Assembly (NCBI RefSeq): GCF_001713355.1
Contig: NZ_CP016448.1
Coordinates: 1,426,001-1,490,000 of the forward strand
Direction: 5' to 3'
Source of the DNA: Methyloversatilis sp. RAC08
Lineage (GTDB): Bacteria > Pseudomonadota > Gammaproteobacteria > Burkholderiales > Rhodocyclaceae
DNA length: 64,000 nt
Shown here: positions 1 to 8,706 of the stretch, one piece after another
Layout of the letters: every line of letters starts with the position of its first letter
Numbering within the stretch: the stretch's first letter is position 1
The notes under the pieces: model-generated
What the model was told of the DNA's origin: nothing
What the model saw: the letters and a program-made list of their open reading frames with translations, nothing else
The model's database searches: none
Position numbers and translations under genes: made by a program

Positions 1-1890
1 GGCGAAGCGCAGCAACGGCTGGCCGGACTGGCGGCTGCCGATGAATTCGCCCGGTCCGCGCAGCTTCAGGTCTTCGGCGGCGATCATGAAGCCGTCGGTG
101 TAGGCATGGATGACGCGCAGCCGCTCGCGCGCGGTCTGCGAAAGCGGACCTTCGTACAGCAGCACGCAGGCCGATTCGCGGCTGCCGCGCCCGACCCGGC
201 CGCGCAACTGGTGCAGTTGCGACAGGCCGAAGCGCTCCGCGTGCTCGATCACCATCAGGCTGGCATTGGGCACGTCGACGCCGACCTCGATCACCGTCGT
301 CGCCACCAGCAGGTCGATGTCGCCGGCGACGAAGGCGGCCATCACCGCCGCCTTCTCGTCCGGCTTCATGCGGCCATGCACCAGGCCCACCTTCAGATCG
401 GCGCACGCGGCAACCAGCTGTTCATGGGTGTCGATCGCGGTCTGCAGCTGCAGGGTTTCCGACTCTTCGATCAGCGGACATACCCAGTAGGCCTGGGCAC
501 CGACCGCGCAGGCGTCGCGCACGCGGGCGATCACCTGTTCGCGCCGCGCCGCCGATATGAGCTTGGTCAGCACCGGCGTGCGGCCCGGCGGCAACTCGTC
601 GATGACCGATACATCGAGGTCAGCGTAGTAGCTCATGGCCAGCGTGCGCGGGATGGGTGTGGCGCTCATCATCAGCTGGTGCGGGCTGATGCCGCCGGCC
701 TTGGCGCGCAGCGCCAGGCGCTGGCGCACGCCGAAACGGTGCTGTTCGTCGACCACCGCCGCACCGAGGCGGGCGAAGTCGACCGCGTCCTCGATCAGCG
801 CATGCGTGCCGACCGCCACCGGCGCCTCGCCGCTGGCGATCAGCGCCTTCATCGCGCGCTTGTCGCGCACCTTCAGGCTGCCCGACAGCCAGGCCACGCG
901 GATACCGAGTGGCTCCAGCCAGCCGGCCAGCTTACGGTAGTGCTGTTCGGCGAGGATTTCGGTCGGCGCCATGAAGGCCGCCTGATAGCCGGCTTCGACG
1001 GCGCGCAGGCAGGCCAGCGCCGCCACCACCGTCTTGCCCGAGCCGACATCGCCCTGCAGCAGCCGCTGCATCGGAAAGGGCTGCGCCAGATCGGCGGAAA
1101 TCTCCTTCCAGGCGCGTGCCTGCGCACCGGTCAGGCGGAACGGCAGCGCGGCCATGAAGCGCTTGATCAGCGCACCCTTGCCGGCCAGTGACGGTGCGTC
1201 GCGGCTGCGCCGTGCGTCGTGCGCGCGCTTCAGGCTGATCTGCTGCGCCAGCAGTTCGTCGAACTTGATGCGCCGCCAGGCGGGTGCGAGCCGCTCATCC
1301 ATGTCGCGCAGCGATTCGCCCGGTCGCGGCCGGTGCAGCGCGTCCACCGCGTCGGCGAACGGCATCAATCCATAGTGCCGGCGCAGGGCGTCCGGCAGGC
1401 TGTCGTCAAGGCTGACGCGTGCCAGCGCATCATCGATGGCGCGTCGCAGGCTGGCCTGCGACAGGCCGGCCGTGGTCGGATAGACCGGCGTCAGGCGGTC
1501 GGGCAGCGGCGTGTCCTCACCCACGCTGCGCACGCGGGGGTGCAGCATTTCGGCGCCGAAGAAACCGGGGTTGATGTCGCCGAACAGGCGCACCCTGCGC
1601 CCTACGGCGAGCTGCTTCTGCTGCGACGGATAGAAATTGAAGAAGCGCAGCGTCACGGTGCCGCTGTCATCGAAGGCACTGACGATGAGCTGGCGGCGCG
1701 GTTTGAACTTCACCTCGCTTGCGCTCACCTCGACCTCAACCTGTACCGGCGCGCCGGCGCGCGCCTGCGCCAGCGGCGTCAGGCGGGTTTCGTCTTCGTA
1801 GCGCAGCGGAAAGTGCAGCACCAGCGCGGCGTCCGCGCCGAGGCCGAGCTTGTCCAGCGCCGCGGCGAGCGCTTCGCTCCGGGGACTCAC
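1..1890 (-). CDS. recG: ATP-dependent DNA helicase RecG (3' end cut by window)
   Basis: Superfamily 2 helicase that remodels stalled replication forks and Holliday junctions. The reverse strand is open across 630 codons to the window edge. The N-terminal wedge/OB region is followed by a Walker A motif read as LQGDVGSGKTVVAA (around 1021-1062) and a DEQHRFGVRQR box (around 720-760), the RecG version of DExH. RecG is usually about 690 residues, so some 50-60 C-terminal residues lie outside. No ATG fits the start; GTG at 1890 gives a normal N-terminus (VSPRSEALAAAL). The gene begins 28 bp after ridA ends, the ridA-recG order common in betaproteobacteria. Identification is firm; the start is moderately sure. 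Confidence 0.93.
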   Translation of the reverse strand, partial: MSPRSEALAAALDKLGLGADAALVLHFPLRYEDETRLTPLAQARAGAPVQVEVEVSASEVKFKPRRQLIVSAFDDSGTVTLRFFNFYPSQQKQLAVGRRVRLFGDINPGFFGAEMLHPRVRSVGEDTPLPDRLTPVYPTTAGLSQASLRRAIDDALARVSLDDSLPDALRRHYGLMPFADAVDALHRPRPGESLRDMDERLAPAWRRIKFDELLAQQISLKRAHDARRSRDAPSLAGKGALIKRFMAALPFRLTGAQARAWKEISADLAQPFPMQRLLQGDVGSGKTVVAALACLRAVEAGYQAAFMAPTEILAEQHYRKLAGWLEPLGIRVAWLSGSLKVRDKRAMKALIASGEAPVAVGTHALIEDAVDFARLGAAVVDEQHRFGVRQRLALRAKAGGISPHQLMMSATPIPRTLAMSYYADLDVSVIDELPPGRTPVLTKLISAARREQVIARVRDACAVGAQAYWVCPLIEESETLQLQTAIDTHEQLVAACADLKVGLVHGRMKPDEKAAVMAAFVAGDIDLLVATTVIEVGVDVPNASLMVIEHAERFGLSQLHQLRGRVGRGSRESACVLLYEGPLSQTARERLRVIHAYTDGFMIAAEDLKLRGPGEFIGSRQSGQPLLRFA

Positions 1891-1918
1891 CGCGCGGCCG
1901 ACAACAACCGGGGCCGGG

Positions 1919-2299
1919 TCAGTCGATCACCAGCACGCCGTCGATCTCGACCATCGCACCGCGCGGCAGCGCCGACACGCCGACCGCGGCGCGCGCCGGA
2001 TAGGGCTGCTTCAGATAGCGCGCCATGGCTTCATTCACCTTGACGAAATTGCCGAGATCGGTGAGGTAGACATTGAGCTTGACCGCGTCGTCGAGCGATC
2101 CGCCGGCCGCCTCTGCGACCGCCTTCAGATTGTCGAACACGCGGGCGATCTGGGCGTCGATGCCGTCGACCATGTCCATCTTGACAGGGTCGAGACCGAT
2201 CTGGCCCGACAGATAGACGGTGTTGCCGACCTTCACGGCCTGCGAATAGGTGCCGATGGCGGCCGGTGCGTCAGGGGTGGAAACGATGGTGCGCGACAT
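1919..2299 (-). CDS. ridA: RidA family reactive intermediate/imine deaminase
   Basis: Small cytosolic enzyme (126 residues, the usual family length) that hydrolyses reactive enamine/imine intermediates, such as 2-aminoacrylate released by PLP enzymes. The sequence has the family features GTYSQAV near residue 16, SGQIG near 31 and the C-terminal [20 protein letters not shown], in which the arginine after YPA is the conserved substrate carboxylate binder. GGAG lies at good spacing before the ATG. It precedes recG on the same strand and is probably co-transcribed with it. Confidence 0.93.
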   Translation of the reverse strand: MSRTIVSTPDAPAAIGTYSQAVKVGNTVYLSGQIGLDPVKMDMVDGIDAQIARVFDNLKAVAEAAGGSLDDAVKLNVYLTDLGNFVKVNEAMARYLKQPYPARAAVGVSALPRGAMVEIDGVLVID

Positions 2300-2383
2300 G
2301 CGTATCTCCGGAAGTCAGCAGGGGGAATGCGGCGCGGCGACCTGATGGTCGCGCGCCGGACGACGCCGGATTATCGCGGATTC

Positions 2384-2414
2384 ACGGGCACACGGCGCGG
2401 CGCTGCGTGCCCGT
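2384..2414 (-). terminator. Hairpin after the chemoreceptor gene
   Basis: ACGGGCAC and GTGCCCGT form an 8-bp stem around a 15-nt loop just past the chemoreceptor stop codon. No clear T-run follows on the transcribed strand, so it is a possible weak or Rho-assisted terminator separating this gene from ridA. Confidence 0.45.
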
Positions 2415-2426
2415 CAGGCAAAACGC

Positions 2427-3542
2427 TCAGTGCGGATGCCGGTGATCGATCGATTCGCTCATGCGGTCGAGCTGGCTGATCACGTCGACGCTCAGGCTTT
2501 CCATGCGGGCGATGCCGCTCAGCGCGGCATCGAAACGCCCGGCCCGGGCATGTTCGAGCGCCTCGATGCCGACGCGGTGGAACGCCTCGTGCGGCCCTTC
2601 GAGTTCGCGGAACCCGTCCAGGTGGCTGTGGCAACGACGGCCCTCGCCCTCGTAGTACCACTTGCCCAGCCGGCACTGGACATGGCTGGCAAAACTGTCG
2701 GGCGTGAGGCCCGACTGGCCGGAAGCGGCCTGATACACATCCATCTTGTAGGCCAGATGATCGACCTTTGCCAGTTCGGCAAAGGTGCGCAGCGAGGTTG
2801 CGGCCATGTGCGCGCCATTGGCTCCGGCCTGGCTGCTGAGTGCATCCAGCTGAGAACTTGCCGACAGCCCCTGGGCCGAATACGCGTCGGCGTCGGCCGA
2901 ATTGGCCTGCATGCGCTCGGTCGCCTGCGCGGTGTCGTGCTGGATGCCATCGACCAGCCCGACGATTTCGGACGTGGCGGCACCGGTGCGTTCGGCCAGC
3001 TTGCGCACCTCGTCGGCCACGACCGCGAAGCCGCGACCCTGTTCGCCGGCGCGCGCTGCTTCGATGGCGGCGTTCAGCGCCAGCAGATTGGTCTGGTCGG
3101 CGATTTCTCGGATCAGACCCACGATGCCGCCGATCCGCTCGGCGCGTTCGCGCAGCGTGTCGACGCTCAGTGCGGTGTCCTTCAGCCGCGCCGAATAGCC
3201 CTCCAGGCCAGTTGCGATGACCCGGCTGCCTTCGGCCGTCTGCGATATGCGGGCTGCCGTGTCGGCGGCGCGCTCGGCTTCGCCGGTGACGATGTCGGCC
3301 AGCGATGCAAGCGTTGTCCGGAAACGCTGGAAGGAGCCGGCGTAAGCCGTCAGATTGGACAGCAGCCCGGCGTTGAAGCCGCACTGAGCGCGGATGTCCT
3401 CGTTGCTTCGCTGCAGTTCGGCCCGCTCGCTCTCAAGGCGTTCGATATCCACGCGCAAGGTGCCGACCTCCTGGCGCAGACGCTTTCCTTCATCCGCCAG
3501 TGCATCCAGCTCTGTCCTTTTCACCCAGCCCAGAAGCGCCAT
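2427..3542 (-). CDS. Soluble methyl-accepting chemotaxis protein with CZB domain
   Basis: A 371-residue cytoplasmic chemoreceptor. There is no membrane segment; residues about 5-50 form a coiled coil. The signalling hairpin is unmistakable around residues 144-175 ([21 protein letters not shown], then [16 protein letters not shown]). The C-terminal part (about 255-365) looks like a chemoreceptor zinc-binding (CZB) domain: an early His in the KVDHLAYK stretch, [12 protein letters not shown], and later H residues in [13 protein letters not shown] receptors such as TlpD sense zinc, hypochlorite or redox state. No che genes are adjacent, so it must feed an array encoded elsewhere. Confidence 0.9.
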   Translation of the reverse strand: MALLGWVKRTELDALADEGKRLRQEVGTLRVDIERLESERAELQRSNEDIRAQCGFNAGLLSNLTAYAGSFQRFRTTLASLADIVTGEAERAADTAARISQTAEGSRVIATGLEGYSARLKDTALSVDTLRERAERIGGIVGLIREIADQTNLLALNAAIEAARAGEQGRGFAVVADEVRKLAERTGAATSEIVGLVDGIQHDTAQATERMQANSADADAYSAQGLSASSQLDALSSQAGANGAHMAATSLRTFAELAKVDHLAYKMDVYQAASGQSGLTPDSFASHVQCRLGKWYYEGEGRRCHSHLDGFRELEGPHEAFHRVGIEALEHARAGRFDAALSGIARMESLSVDVISQLDRMSESIDHRHPH

Positions 3543-3636
3543 CGCAGCCTCGCATGTTCTTGTCGATCGGGATCGTTATTACGTCCGGACCGAACACGGG
3601 CTTTAGAGTCTGTCGGGATTCACGGCGAGGCAGTTT

Positions 3637-4440
3637 TCACGGGTGGCCGGACGTGGCCCGCACGGGCGCCGGCGCGCCACTGTCCATGCCCAGTGCGCGC
3701 AGCCTCGCGCGCGCCTGATCGGCTTCTGCGCGCGTCTTGAACGGGCCGACGTGCACGCGCGCCTCGATCTGCGATGGAATGCCCTTGAGCGCCAGTTTCG
3801 CGCGCACGTCTTCCGCGTTGGCCACACTGCTGAACACGCCGACCTGCACCCGGTAACCGGTGATTTCGCCCTGACTGGCCGCCGCCGGCGGCGGCGTGCG
3901 CGTGAGCGGCTGGGCGGCTGGCGCGCGCGCTGCAGCCTGCGCCGGCGCCCGCTGCGTGGCTGCGGGCGCGCGAGGTTCACCGTCACCGATCACCAGGCGA
4001 CCGGGCGTAGCCGGTGCGGGAGCGGTGGGAGCGGGCTCCGCTTCGGCGGTTCCGGCGGGCGCTTCGGGACGTGCCGTGCCTTCGGGCAGCGGCGGCGGGG
4101 TATCCGGCAGATTGACGTTCCTTGTCTGTGCCGCGGTGTCGTCGGAGGCACCCGGATCGCTTGCGCCTTCATCGGCCGCTGGCAACGGTGGCAATGCAGT
4201 TTCTTCGGCCGGCGGCTCGGTTTCGGCGACGGCCGGCTCGGGCTGCACGCCGGCCATCGGTGGCGGCAAGGGCTCGGCCGGCTTGCGACTCACGTCGAAC
4301 AGTGCCAGGCCACCGATCAGCAGCGCGATCAGACCGCCTGCCACCACCACCCGGCGCAGCAGCGCAGTGCGCTGTTCCGCCGCCTGTTCTTCGGCGTCGC
4401 TTCTCACACCCAGACGCGCCCGCGCCACTGCCGCACTCAT
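3637..4440 (-). CDS. SPOR domain membrane protein
   Basis: A 267-residue protein with a short cytoplasmic N-terminus, one membrane helix (about residues 29-49), a long Pro/Ala/Glu-rich periplasmic linker (about 55-190) and a C-terminal SPOR domain (about 192-264, beginning GYRVQVGVFSSVANAEDVRAKL). SPOR domains bind denuded peptidoglycan at the division septum. The ATG overlaps the stop of the upstream DUF2802 gene by 4 bp (ATGA), so the two are translationally coupled. It resembles FtsN/DedD in architecture but is not clearly either. Confidence 0.85.
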   Translation of the reverse strand: MSAAVARARLGVRSDAEEQAAEQRTALLRRVVVAGGLIALLIGGLALFDVSRKPAEPLPPPMAGVQPEPAVAETEPPAEETALPPLPAADEGASDPGASDDTAAQTRNVNLPDTPPPLPEGTARPEAPAGTAEAEPAPTAPAPATPGRLVIGDGEPRAPAATQRAPAQAAARAPAAQPLTRTPPPAAASQGEITGYRVQVGVFSSVANAEDVRAKLALKGIPSQIEARVHVGPFKTRAEADQARARLRALGMDSGAPAPVRATSGHP

Positions 4441-4922
4441 GTTTCGTCTCCCCCGCCCATGCCGCGGCTTTTGGCCAGCGTCCGCACCAGTTCAGCTTCG
4501 CCGACCGACATTTCGCATTGGTCGGCAATGTCTTCGGCACTCAAGCCGCGTGCCGCCAGCGACAACGCCTCGCTGTACTGCGGCGCCACCGGCGGCAGTT
4601 GATTGACCGTTTCCACCCGGCGACCGAGTTCGTCGATGCGCAACTCGGCCTGATCAAGACGGATTTCCATCTGCTGCATCAGCGGCGCCAGCCGGCGGTC
4701 CAGCAGGGTGTCGAGCATCGCCTCGATCTGCTCCGGTTGCAGCGCCGGCGCAGTCGGCACGATGGTCGGCGGATCGGGGTCGGCAACCGGTTCCGGCTCA
4801 GGTTGCACGCGACGGGCGTTCAGGGTGGACAGGCGCATCAGTGCATAACCCATGTATGTGGCGAGGATGACCAGCGCAACGAGCGCCGCTTCCTTCCAGC
4901 CGATAGCCGATACATCGATCAA
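4437..4922 (-). CDS. DUF2802 family membrane-anchored protein
   Basis: The function is unknown. One N-terminal membrane helix (EAALVALVILATYMGYALM) is followed by a linker, a heptad-like segment (EAMLDTLLDRRLAPLMQQMEIRL) and a C-terminal helix-turn-helix-like module (AARGLSAEDIADQCEMSVGEAELV) typical of DUF2802. I place the start at TTG 4922, 7 nt after a GGAG; the frame also extends to a TTG at 4955 without a comparable ribosome site. It is coupled to the SPOR gene and may act with it at the envelope. Confidence 0.7.
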   Translation of the reverse strand: MIDVSAIGWKEAALVALVILATYMGYALMRLSTLNARRVQPEPEPVADPDPPTIVPTAPALQPEQIEAMLDTLLDRRLAPLMQQMEIRLDQAELRIDELGRRVETVNQLPPVAPQYSEALSLAARGLSAEDIADQCEMSVGEAELVRTLAKSRGMGGGDET

Positions 4923-5032
4923 GAGCACGCTCCGTTGAGGCGCCGTTCCGGGCAAGAGGGGCGCCGTGGTCTTCCCGTCGCCATGAGGCGCATTGGCCCG
5001 GATAATAAGTCTTTTTGCCCGGATAGGCGCCC

Positions 5033-5785
5033 ATGCTGGCTTCGCTGCTGTTCGCCCTGAAGAAGCTGCTGTCCACCGTGCTGCTGCCGCCGGTCAGTCC
5101 GCTGCTCGTCAGCACCTGTGGGCTGCTGCTGCGCCGGCGCCATCCGCGCACCGGCGCAGCGCTGGCGTGGAGCGGTCTGATCGCGCTGTGGCTGCTCGCC
5201 ACGCCGGTGGTATCGGGCTGGCTCGAGCGTTCGACCTATGCCACCGATGCCGTGGCCGACCTGTCGGAGGCCCAGGCCATCGTCATCCTCGGCGCCGGCA
5301 GCACCGACAATCTGGTGGATTACGACGGACAGACGGTAAATGGCTTCGCCCTTGAACGTCTGCGCGCCGGCGCCCGGCTGGCGCGCCAGACCGGCCTGCC
5401 GGTGCTGGTCAGCGGTGGCGTCGTGTGGCAGGGCAAACCGGAAGCAGACATGATGGCGGACGCGCTGCAGGAACAGAACGTACCGGTGCGCTGGATTGAG
5501 TCGGCATCGCGCGATACCGGCGACAACGCCGCACTGTCCGCTGCTGCGCTCGGCAGCGACGGCATCACCCGCGTGGCGCTGGTGACGCACGCCTTCCACA
5601 TGCGGCGCGCGATGGAACACTTCCGTCGCGCCGGGCTGACGCCGCTCGCCGCCCCCACACTGATCCGTCGCGAAGGCGGCGTGACGGCGGGCGATCTGGT
5701 GCCGACCATGCGCGCGCTGTCGCAATCATGGGTCGCGCTGCACGAATGGCTGGGCTGGATCGCGATGAACCTGCGCGTGGCGTAA
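5033..5785 (+). CDS. YdcF/ElyC family (DUF218) envelope protein
   Basis: A 250-residue protein with two N-terminal membrane segments (residues about 10-30 and 42-60), then a DUF218 domain: AIVILGAGS near 82, ERLRAGARLA near 107, VLVSGG near 123 and the strongly conserved TGDNA near 163, with THAFHMRRA near 188. E. coli ElyC has the same layout and affects undecaprenyl-phosphate use in peptidoglycan/ECA synthesis. It is divergent from the DUF2802/SPOR pair and ends 20 bp from the convergent SDR gene. Confidence 0.82.
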   Translation: MLASLLFALKKLLSTVLLPPVSPLLVSTCGLLLRRRHPRTGAALAWSGLIALWLLATPVVSGWLERSTYATDAVADLSEAQAIVILGAGSTDNLVDYDGQTVNGFALERLRAGARLARQTGLPVLVSGGVVWQGKPEADMMADALQEQNVPVRWIESASRDTGDNAALSAAALGSDGITRVALVTHAFHMRRAMEHFRRAGLTPLAAPTLIRREGGVTAGDLVPTMRALSQSWVALHEWLGWIAMNLRVA

Positions 5786-5805
5786 GCCGGCGCCAGCCAC
5801 AGCGC

Positions 5806-6546
5806 TCAGAGCTTGGTGCCACCGCTGACGTCGATCACCTGACCGGTCGTCCACCCGCCGTCCGCACCGGCGAGGAAGGCGACGATGCCGGCCACGCGAT
5901 CTGGCCCGGCGATGCCCGACAGCGCCTGGATGGACTGCACGGCCTCTGCGCCACCGCCCTCCAGCAGACGGGTGGTGAGGCGGGTTTCGATGACGCCCGG
6001 TGCCACGGCATTCACGGTGATGCCGCGCGGACCCAGTTCGGCCGCAAGGTGCAGCGTCAGCACATCGACGAAACCCTTGGTGGCCGAATAGGCAGGCATG
6101 CCGGGGAAGGCTGTGCGCGCCACCACGGACGACAGGTTGATGATGCGACCGCCGCTGCCCATGCGCGTCAACACCTTCTGCGTGACGAAGAACACCGACC
6201 GCATGTTGACCGCCGACAGCTCGTCGAAGCTGTCGACATCCATGTCGCTGATCGATGCAAACGGCGCGATGCCCGCGTTGTTCACCAGCACGTCGACCTG
6301 CTGTTCGGCCAGGCCGGCGAGCAGCTGGTCGGCGCCATCGCGCGCCGCCAGATCCGCCTGCACGACAGACGCACTGCCGCCCGCCTGCCGTATGCCTTCG
6401 CACACCGCCCGCGCCTCGTCCGCCCCGCGACCGTAGTGAACCACGACATGAAAGCCATCGCGTGCGAGCCGTCCGGCGACTGCTGCACCGATGCCGCGTG
6501 ATGCGCCGGTGACCAGTGCAACCTTGCGTGTTCCTGCTGAAGACAT
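5806..6546 (-). CDS. Short-chain dehydrogenase/reductase at the end of the aco locus
   Basis: NAD(P)-dependent oxidoreductase with a classical SDR fold, 246 residues. It shows the cofactor loop TGASRGIG (residues 14-21), NNAG near 88, the catalytic Ser in INLSSV near 137 and YSATKG near 152 (the Tyr-xxx-Lys pair). It resembles FabG-type ketoreductases. It starts 43 bp after thiG behind GGGAGGAA, as the last gene of the acoXABC-lipA-thiSG string. From context it could be an acetoin/diacetyl reductase or 2,3-butanediol dehydrogenase, but sequence alone cannot separate these from a 3-oxoacyl-ACP reductase. Confidence 0.85.
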   Translation of the reverse strand: MSSAGTRKVALVTGASRGIGAAVAGRLARDGFHVVVHYGRGADEARAVCEGIRQAGGSASVVQADLAARDGADQLLAGLAEQQVDVLVNNAGIAPFASISDMDVDSFDELSAVNMRSVFFVTQKVLTRMGSGGRIINLSSVVARTAFPGMPAYSATKGFVDVLTLHLAAELGPRGITVNAVAPGVIETRLTTRLLEGGGAEAVQSIQALSGIAGPDRVAGIVAFLAGADGGWTTGQVIDVSGGTKL

Positions 6547-6589
6547 CCGAATTCCTCCCTGTTTTTGTAGTGGGTGCTTCCTGCTGTAC

Positions 6590-7402
6590 TTACATCTGGG
6601 TGATCAATCCGACCTGCGGCGACGACGCCACGGCGCGGTACGGCACCGGGTCCATGCGCCCGGCCAGAAAGGCCTGGCGGCCGGCAGCGACGGCGTGGCG
6701 CATGGCGCTGGCCATCAGCACCGGATCGCGTGCGTGCGCGATGGCGGTATTCATCAGCACGCCGTCACAACCGAGTTCCATCGCCACGGCCGCATCCGAT
6801 GCGGTGCCGATGCCGGCATCGACGATGACCGGCACGCCGGCCTCGGCAATGATGATCTTGAGGTTCCACGGATTCAGGATGCCCATGCCCGAACCGATCA
6901 GGCTGGCCAGCGGCATCACCGCCACGCAGCCCATGCTCTCGAGCACGCGCGCCTGTATCGGGTCGTCCGAGCAGTACACCATCACGCGAAAGCCGTCGCG
7001 GATCAGCACTTCGGCCGCGCGCAGCGTTTCCGGCATGTCGGGGAACAGCGTCTTCGCGTCGCCCAGCACTTCGAGCTTCACCAGATCGTGGCCGTCGAGC
7101 AGTTCGCGCGCGAGCCGCAGCGTGCGTACCGCATCGTCTGCGGTGTAGCAGCCGGCGGAATTGGGCAGCAGTGTGTAGCGACCGACCGGCAGCGCGTCGA
7201 GCAGGCCGGGCGCGCCGTCGCGCGACGTCAGCGGCACGCGGCGGATCGCCACGGTGACGATTTCGGCGGCGCTGGCATCGAGCGCGCGCGCGGTTTCCGT
7301 CAGGTCCCGATACTTGCCGGTGCCCACCAGCAGGCGCGATTCGAAAGTCTGGCCGCCGATGACCAGCGAGTCGCTCAGACAGGGGCTCAATGGTGGATTC
7401 AC
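6590..7402 (-). CDS. thiG: Thiazole synthase ThiG
   Basis: Forms the thiazole phosphate half of thiamine from deoxyxylulose 5-phosphate, dehydroglycine and ThiS thiocarboxylate sulfur. The protein is a TIM barrel with [12 protein letters not shown] near the N-terminus, KLEVLGD near the middle (the Schiff-base lysine region), GSGMGILNP and the phosphate-binding [12 protein letters not shown]. The start is GTG 7402, 1 nt after the thiS stop; its ribosome site is GGAGGAGG, made by the last glycine codons of thiS. At 270 residues it is slightly longer than the usual 256-265. It supplies thiamine diphosphate, the cofactor of the AcoAB enzyme encoded upstream. Confidence 0.95.
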   Translation of the reverse strand: MNPPLSPCLSDSLVIGGQTFESRLLVGTGKYRDLTETARALDASAAEIVTVAIRRVPLTSRDGAPGLLDALPVGRYTLLPNSAGCYTADDAVRTLRLARELLDGHDLVKLEVLGDAKTLFPDMPETLRAAEVLIRDGFRVMVYCSDDPIQARVLESMGCVAVMPLASLIGSGMGILNPWNLKIIIAEAGVPVIVDAGIGTASDAAVAMELGCDGVLMNTAIAHARDPVLMASAMRHAVAAGRQAFLAGRMDPVPYRAVASSPQVGLITQM

Positions 7403-7403
7403 G

Positions 7404-7622
7404 TCAACCTCCTCCCACTGCGACGACGATTTCCACGCGGTCGCCGTGATTGAGCCAGGTGCAGTCGAATGCACTGCGCGGTACGATTTCGCCATTGCGC
7501 TCGACCGCGATGCGGCGTGTGCGCAAGGCCTTGCCGTCGAGCAGGCTGCCGACCGACATGACGGCGTCCAGCCGCTCGATCTGTCCATTGACGGTGACCA
7601 GCGAAGGGCGCGGGTCAGTCAT
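7404..7622 (-). CDS. thiS: Sulfur carrier protein ThiS
   Basis: Ubiquitin-like sulfur carrier for thiazole synthesis, 72 residues with the required C-terminal Gly-Gly (ends VVAVGGG). It overlaps lipA by 8 bp upstream and leaves 1 bp before thiG. Its terminal GGA GGA GGT codons also supply the Shine-Dalgarno sequence of thiG. The thiF/thiO partners are not in this cluster. Confidence 0.93.
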   Translation of the reverse strand: MTDPRPSLVTVNGQIERLDAVMSVGSLLDGKALRTRRIAVERNGEIVPRSAFDCTWLNHGDRVEIVVAVGGG

Positions 7623-8565
7623 GATCGACGTGCGCCTGATGCAGTACGTCAGCGCGGTAGGACGAGCGCACCAGCGGGCCGGCTGCCACCTCGCTGAAAC
7701 CCAGTTCGAGCGCCTTCTCGCGCAGTGCGTCGAAGCGTGCCGGCGTGATGTACTCGATCACCGGCAGGTGCGCCGGCGACGGCCGCAGGTACTGGCCCAG
7801 CGTCAGCAGGTCGCAGCCGTGCGCGCGCAGGTCGCGCATCACCTCGACCACTTCGTCTTCGGTTTCGCCAAGACCGAGCATCAGGCCGGTCTTGGTCGGC
7901 ACACCGGGGAAACGCGCGCCGAAATCGCGGATCAGCTTCAACGAGCCTTCGTAGTTCGCGCCGGGCCTGACCTCGCGGTACAGGCGCGGCACGGTTTCCA
8001 TGTTGTGGTTGAACACGTCCGGCGGCGACACCGCCAGCGCGTCGAGTGCGGCCGCCTCGCGGCCACGGAAATCGGGGGTGAGCACCTCTATCGTGATGTC
8101 CGGACTCAGCGCCCGGATGTCGGCCATGCACTGCGCAAAGTGCGCCGCGCCGCCATCGCGCAGATCATCGCGATCGACCGAGGTGATGACCACATAGCGC
8201 AGCTTCATCGCCGCCACCGTGCGCGCCAGACGCTGCGGTTCGTCGGCATCGGGCGGCAGCGGCCGGCCGTGCGACACATCGCAGAACGGGCAGCGGCGCG
8301 TGCAGATGGCACCGAGGATCATGAAGGTCGCAGTGCCGCGACCGAAGCACTCGCCGATGTTCGGGCAGGCCGCTTCCTCGCACACCGTATGCAGTGCGTG
8401 GTCACGCAGCACGCCCTGCAGTGCGCGCACCGCCGGCGTGTCCTGATCGCGACCGCGCAGCCAGGCAGGTTTCGCCGGCGACGCCACGTCTTCGCGAACC
8501 TTGACCGGAATGCGGGCCAGCTTGTCGCGTCCGCGCAGTCCTTCCCCCACGACTGCTGTACTCAT
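7615..8565 (-). CDS. lipA: Lipoyl synthase LipA
   Basis: Radical SAM enzyme that inserts two sulfurs into protein-bound octanoate to make lipoate. The auxiliary cluster cysteines are [12 protein letters not shown] (about residues 63-74), the radical SAM cluster is CTRRCPFC (CxxxCxxC), and the C-terminal RSSYRAD carries the conserved serine ligand. The start MSTAVVGEG at 8565 gives 316 residues; the frame opens 14 codons further upstream. No lipB is adjacent, unlike the usual lipB-lipA pairing. It follows acoC by 141 bp on the same strand, so it may lipoylate the AcoC E2 domain. It overlaps thiS. Confidence 0.94.
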   Translation of the reverse strand: MSTAVVGEGLRGRDKLARIPVKVREDVASPAKPAWLRGRDQDTPAVRALQGVLRDHALHTVCEEAACPNIGECFGRGTATFMILGAICTRRCPFCDVSHGRPLPPDADEPQRLARTVAAMKLRYVVITSVDRDDLRDGGAAHFAQCMADIRALSPDITIEVLTPDFRGREAAALDALAVSPPDVFNHNMETVPRLYREVRPGANYEGSLKLIRDFGARFPGVPTKTGLMLGLGETEDEVVEVMRDLRAHGCDLLTLGQYLRPSPAHLPVIEYITPARFDALREKALELGFSEVAAGPLVRSSYRADVLHQAHVDHD

Positions 8566-8585
8566 TTCTTGTCCTTCATCGGGTT

Positions 8586-8698
8586 GCTGCGGCGCATGCC
8601 GCAGCAAGGCGGAACACCCGCAACGGATGCTCCGCCCTGTCCATCACCTTTACAGGGCGGACGGTGTGACTGCTCAACCTGAGCCCGGATCGGGCTCA
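8586..8698 (-). terminator. Three hairpins between acoC and lipA
   Basis: Three inverted repeats lie in the acoC-lipA gap: TGAGCCC/GGGCTCA (8680-8698, 5-nt loop), a 10-bp stem TCCGCCCTGT/ACAGGGCGGA (8631-8661, 11-nt loop) and GCTGCGGC/GCCGCAGC (8586-8605, 4-nt loop). None is followed by a T-run. They could be partial termination or mRNA-stabilising structures that lower lipA-thiSG expression relative to acoXABC. No extra promoter was recognised here. Confidence 0.5.
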
Positions 8699-8706
8699 GT
8701 TCGTAC

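Noticed and set aside
106-2043. Plus-strand ORFs opposite recG
   Set aside because: The reverse strand encodes clear RecG motifs through this stretch.
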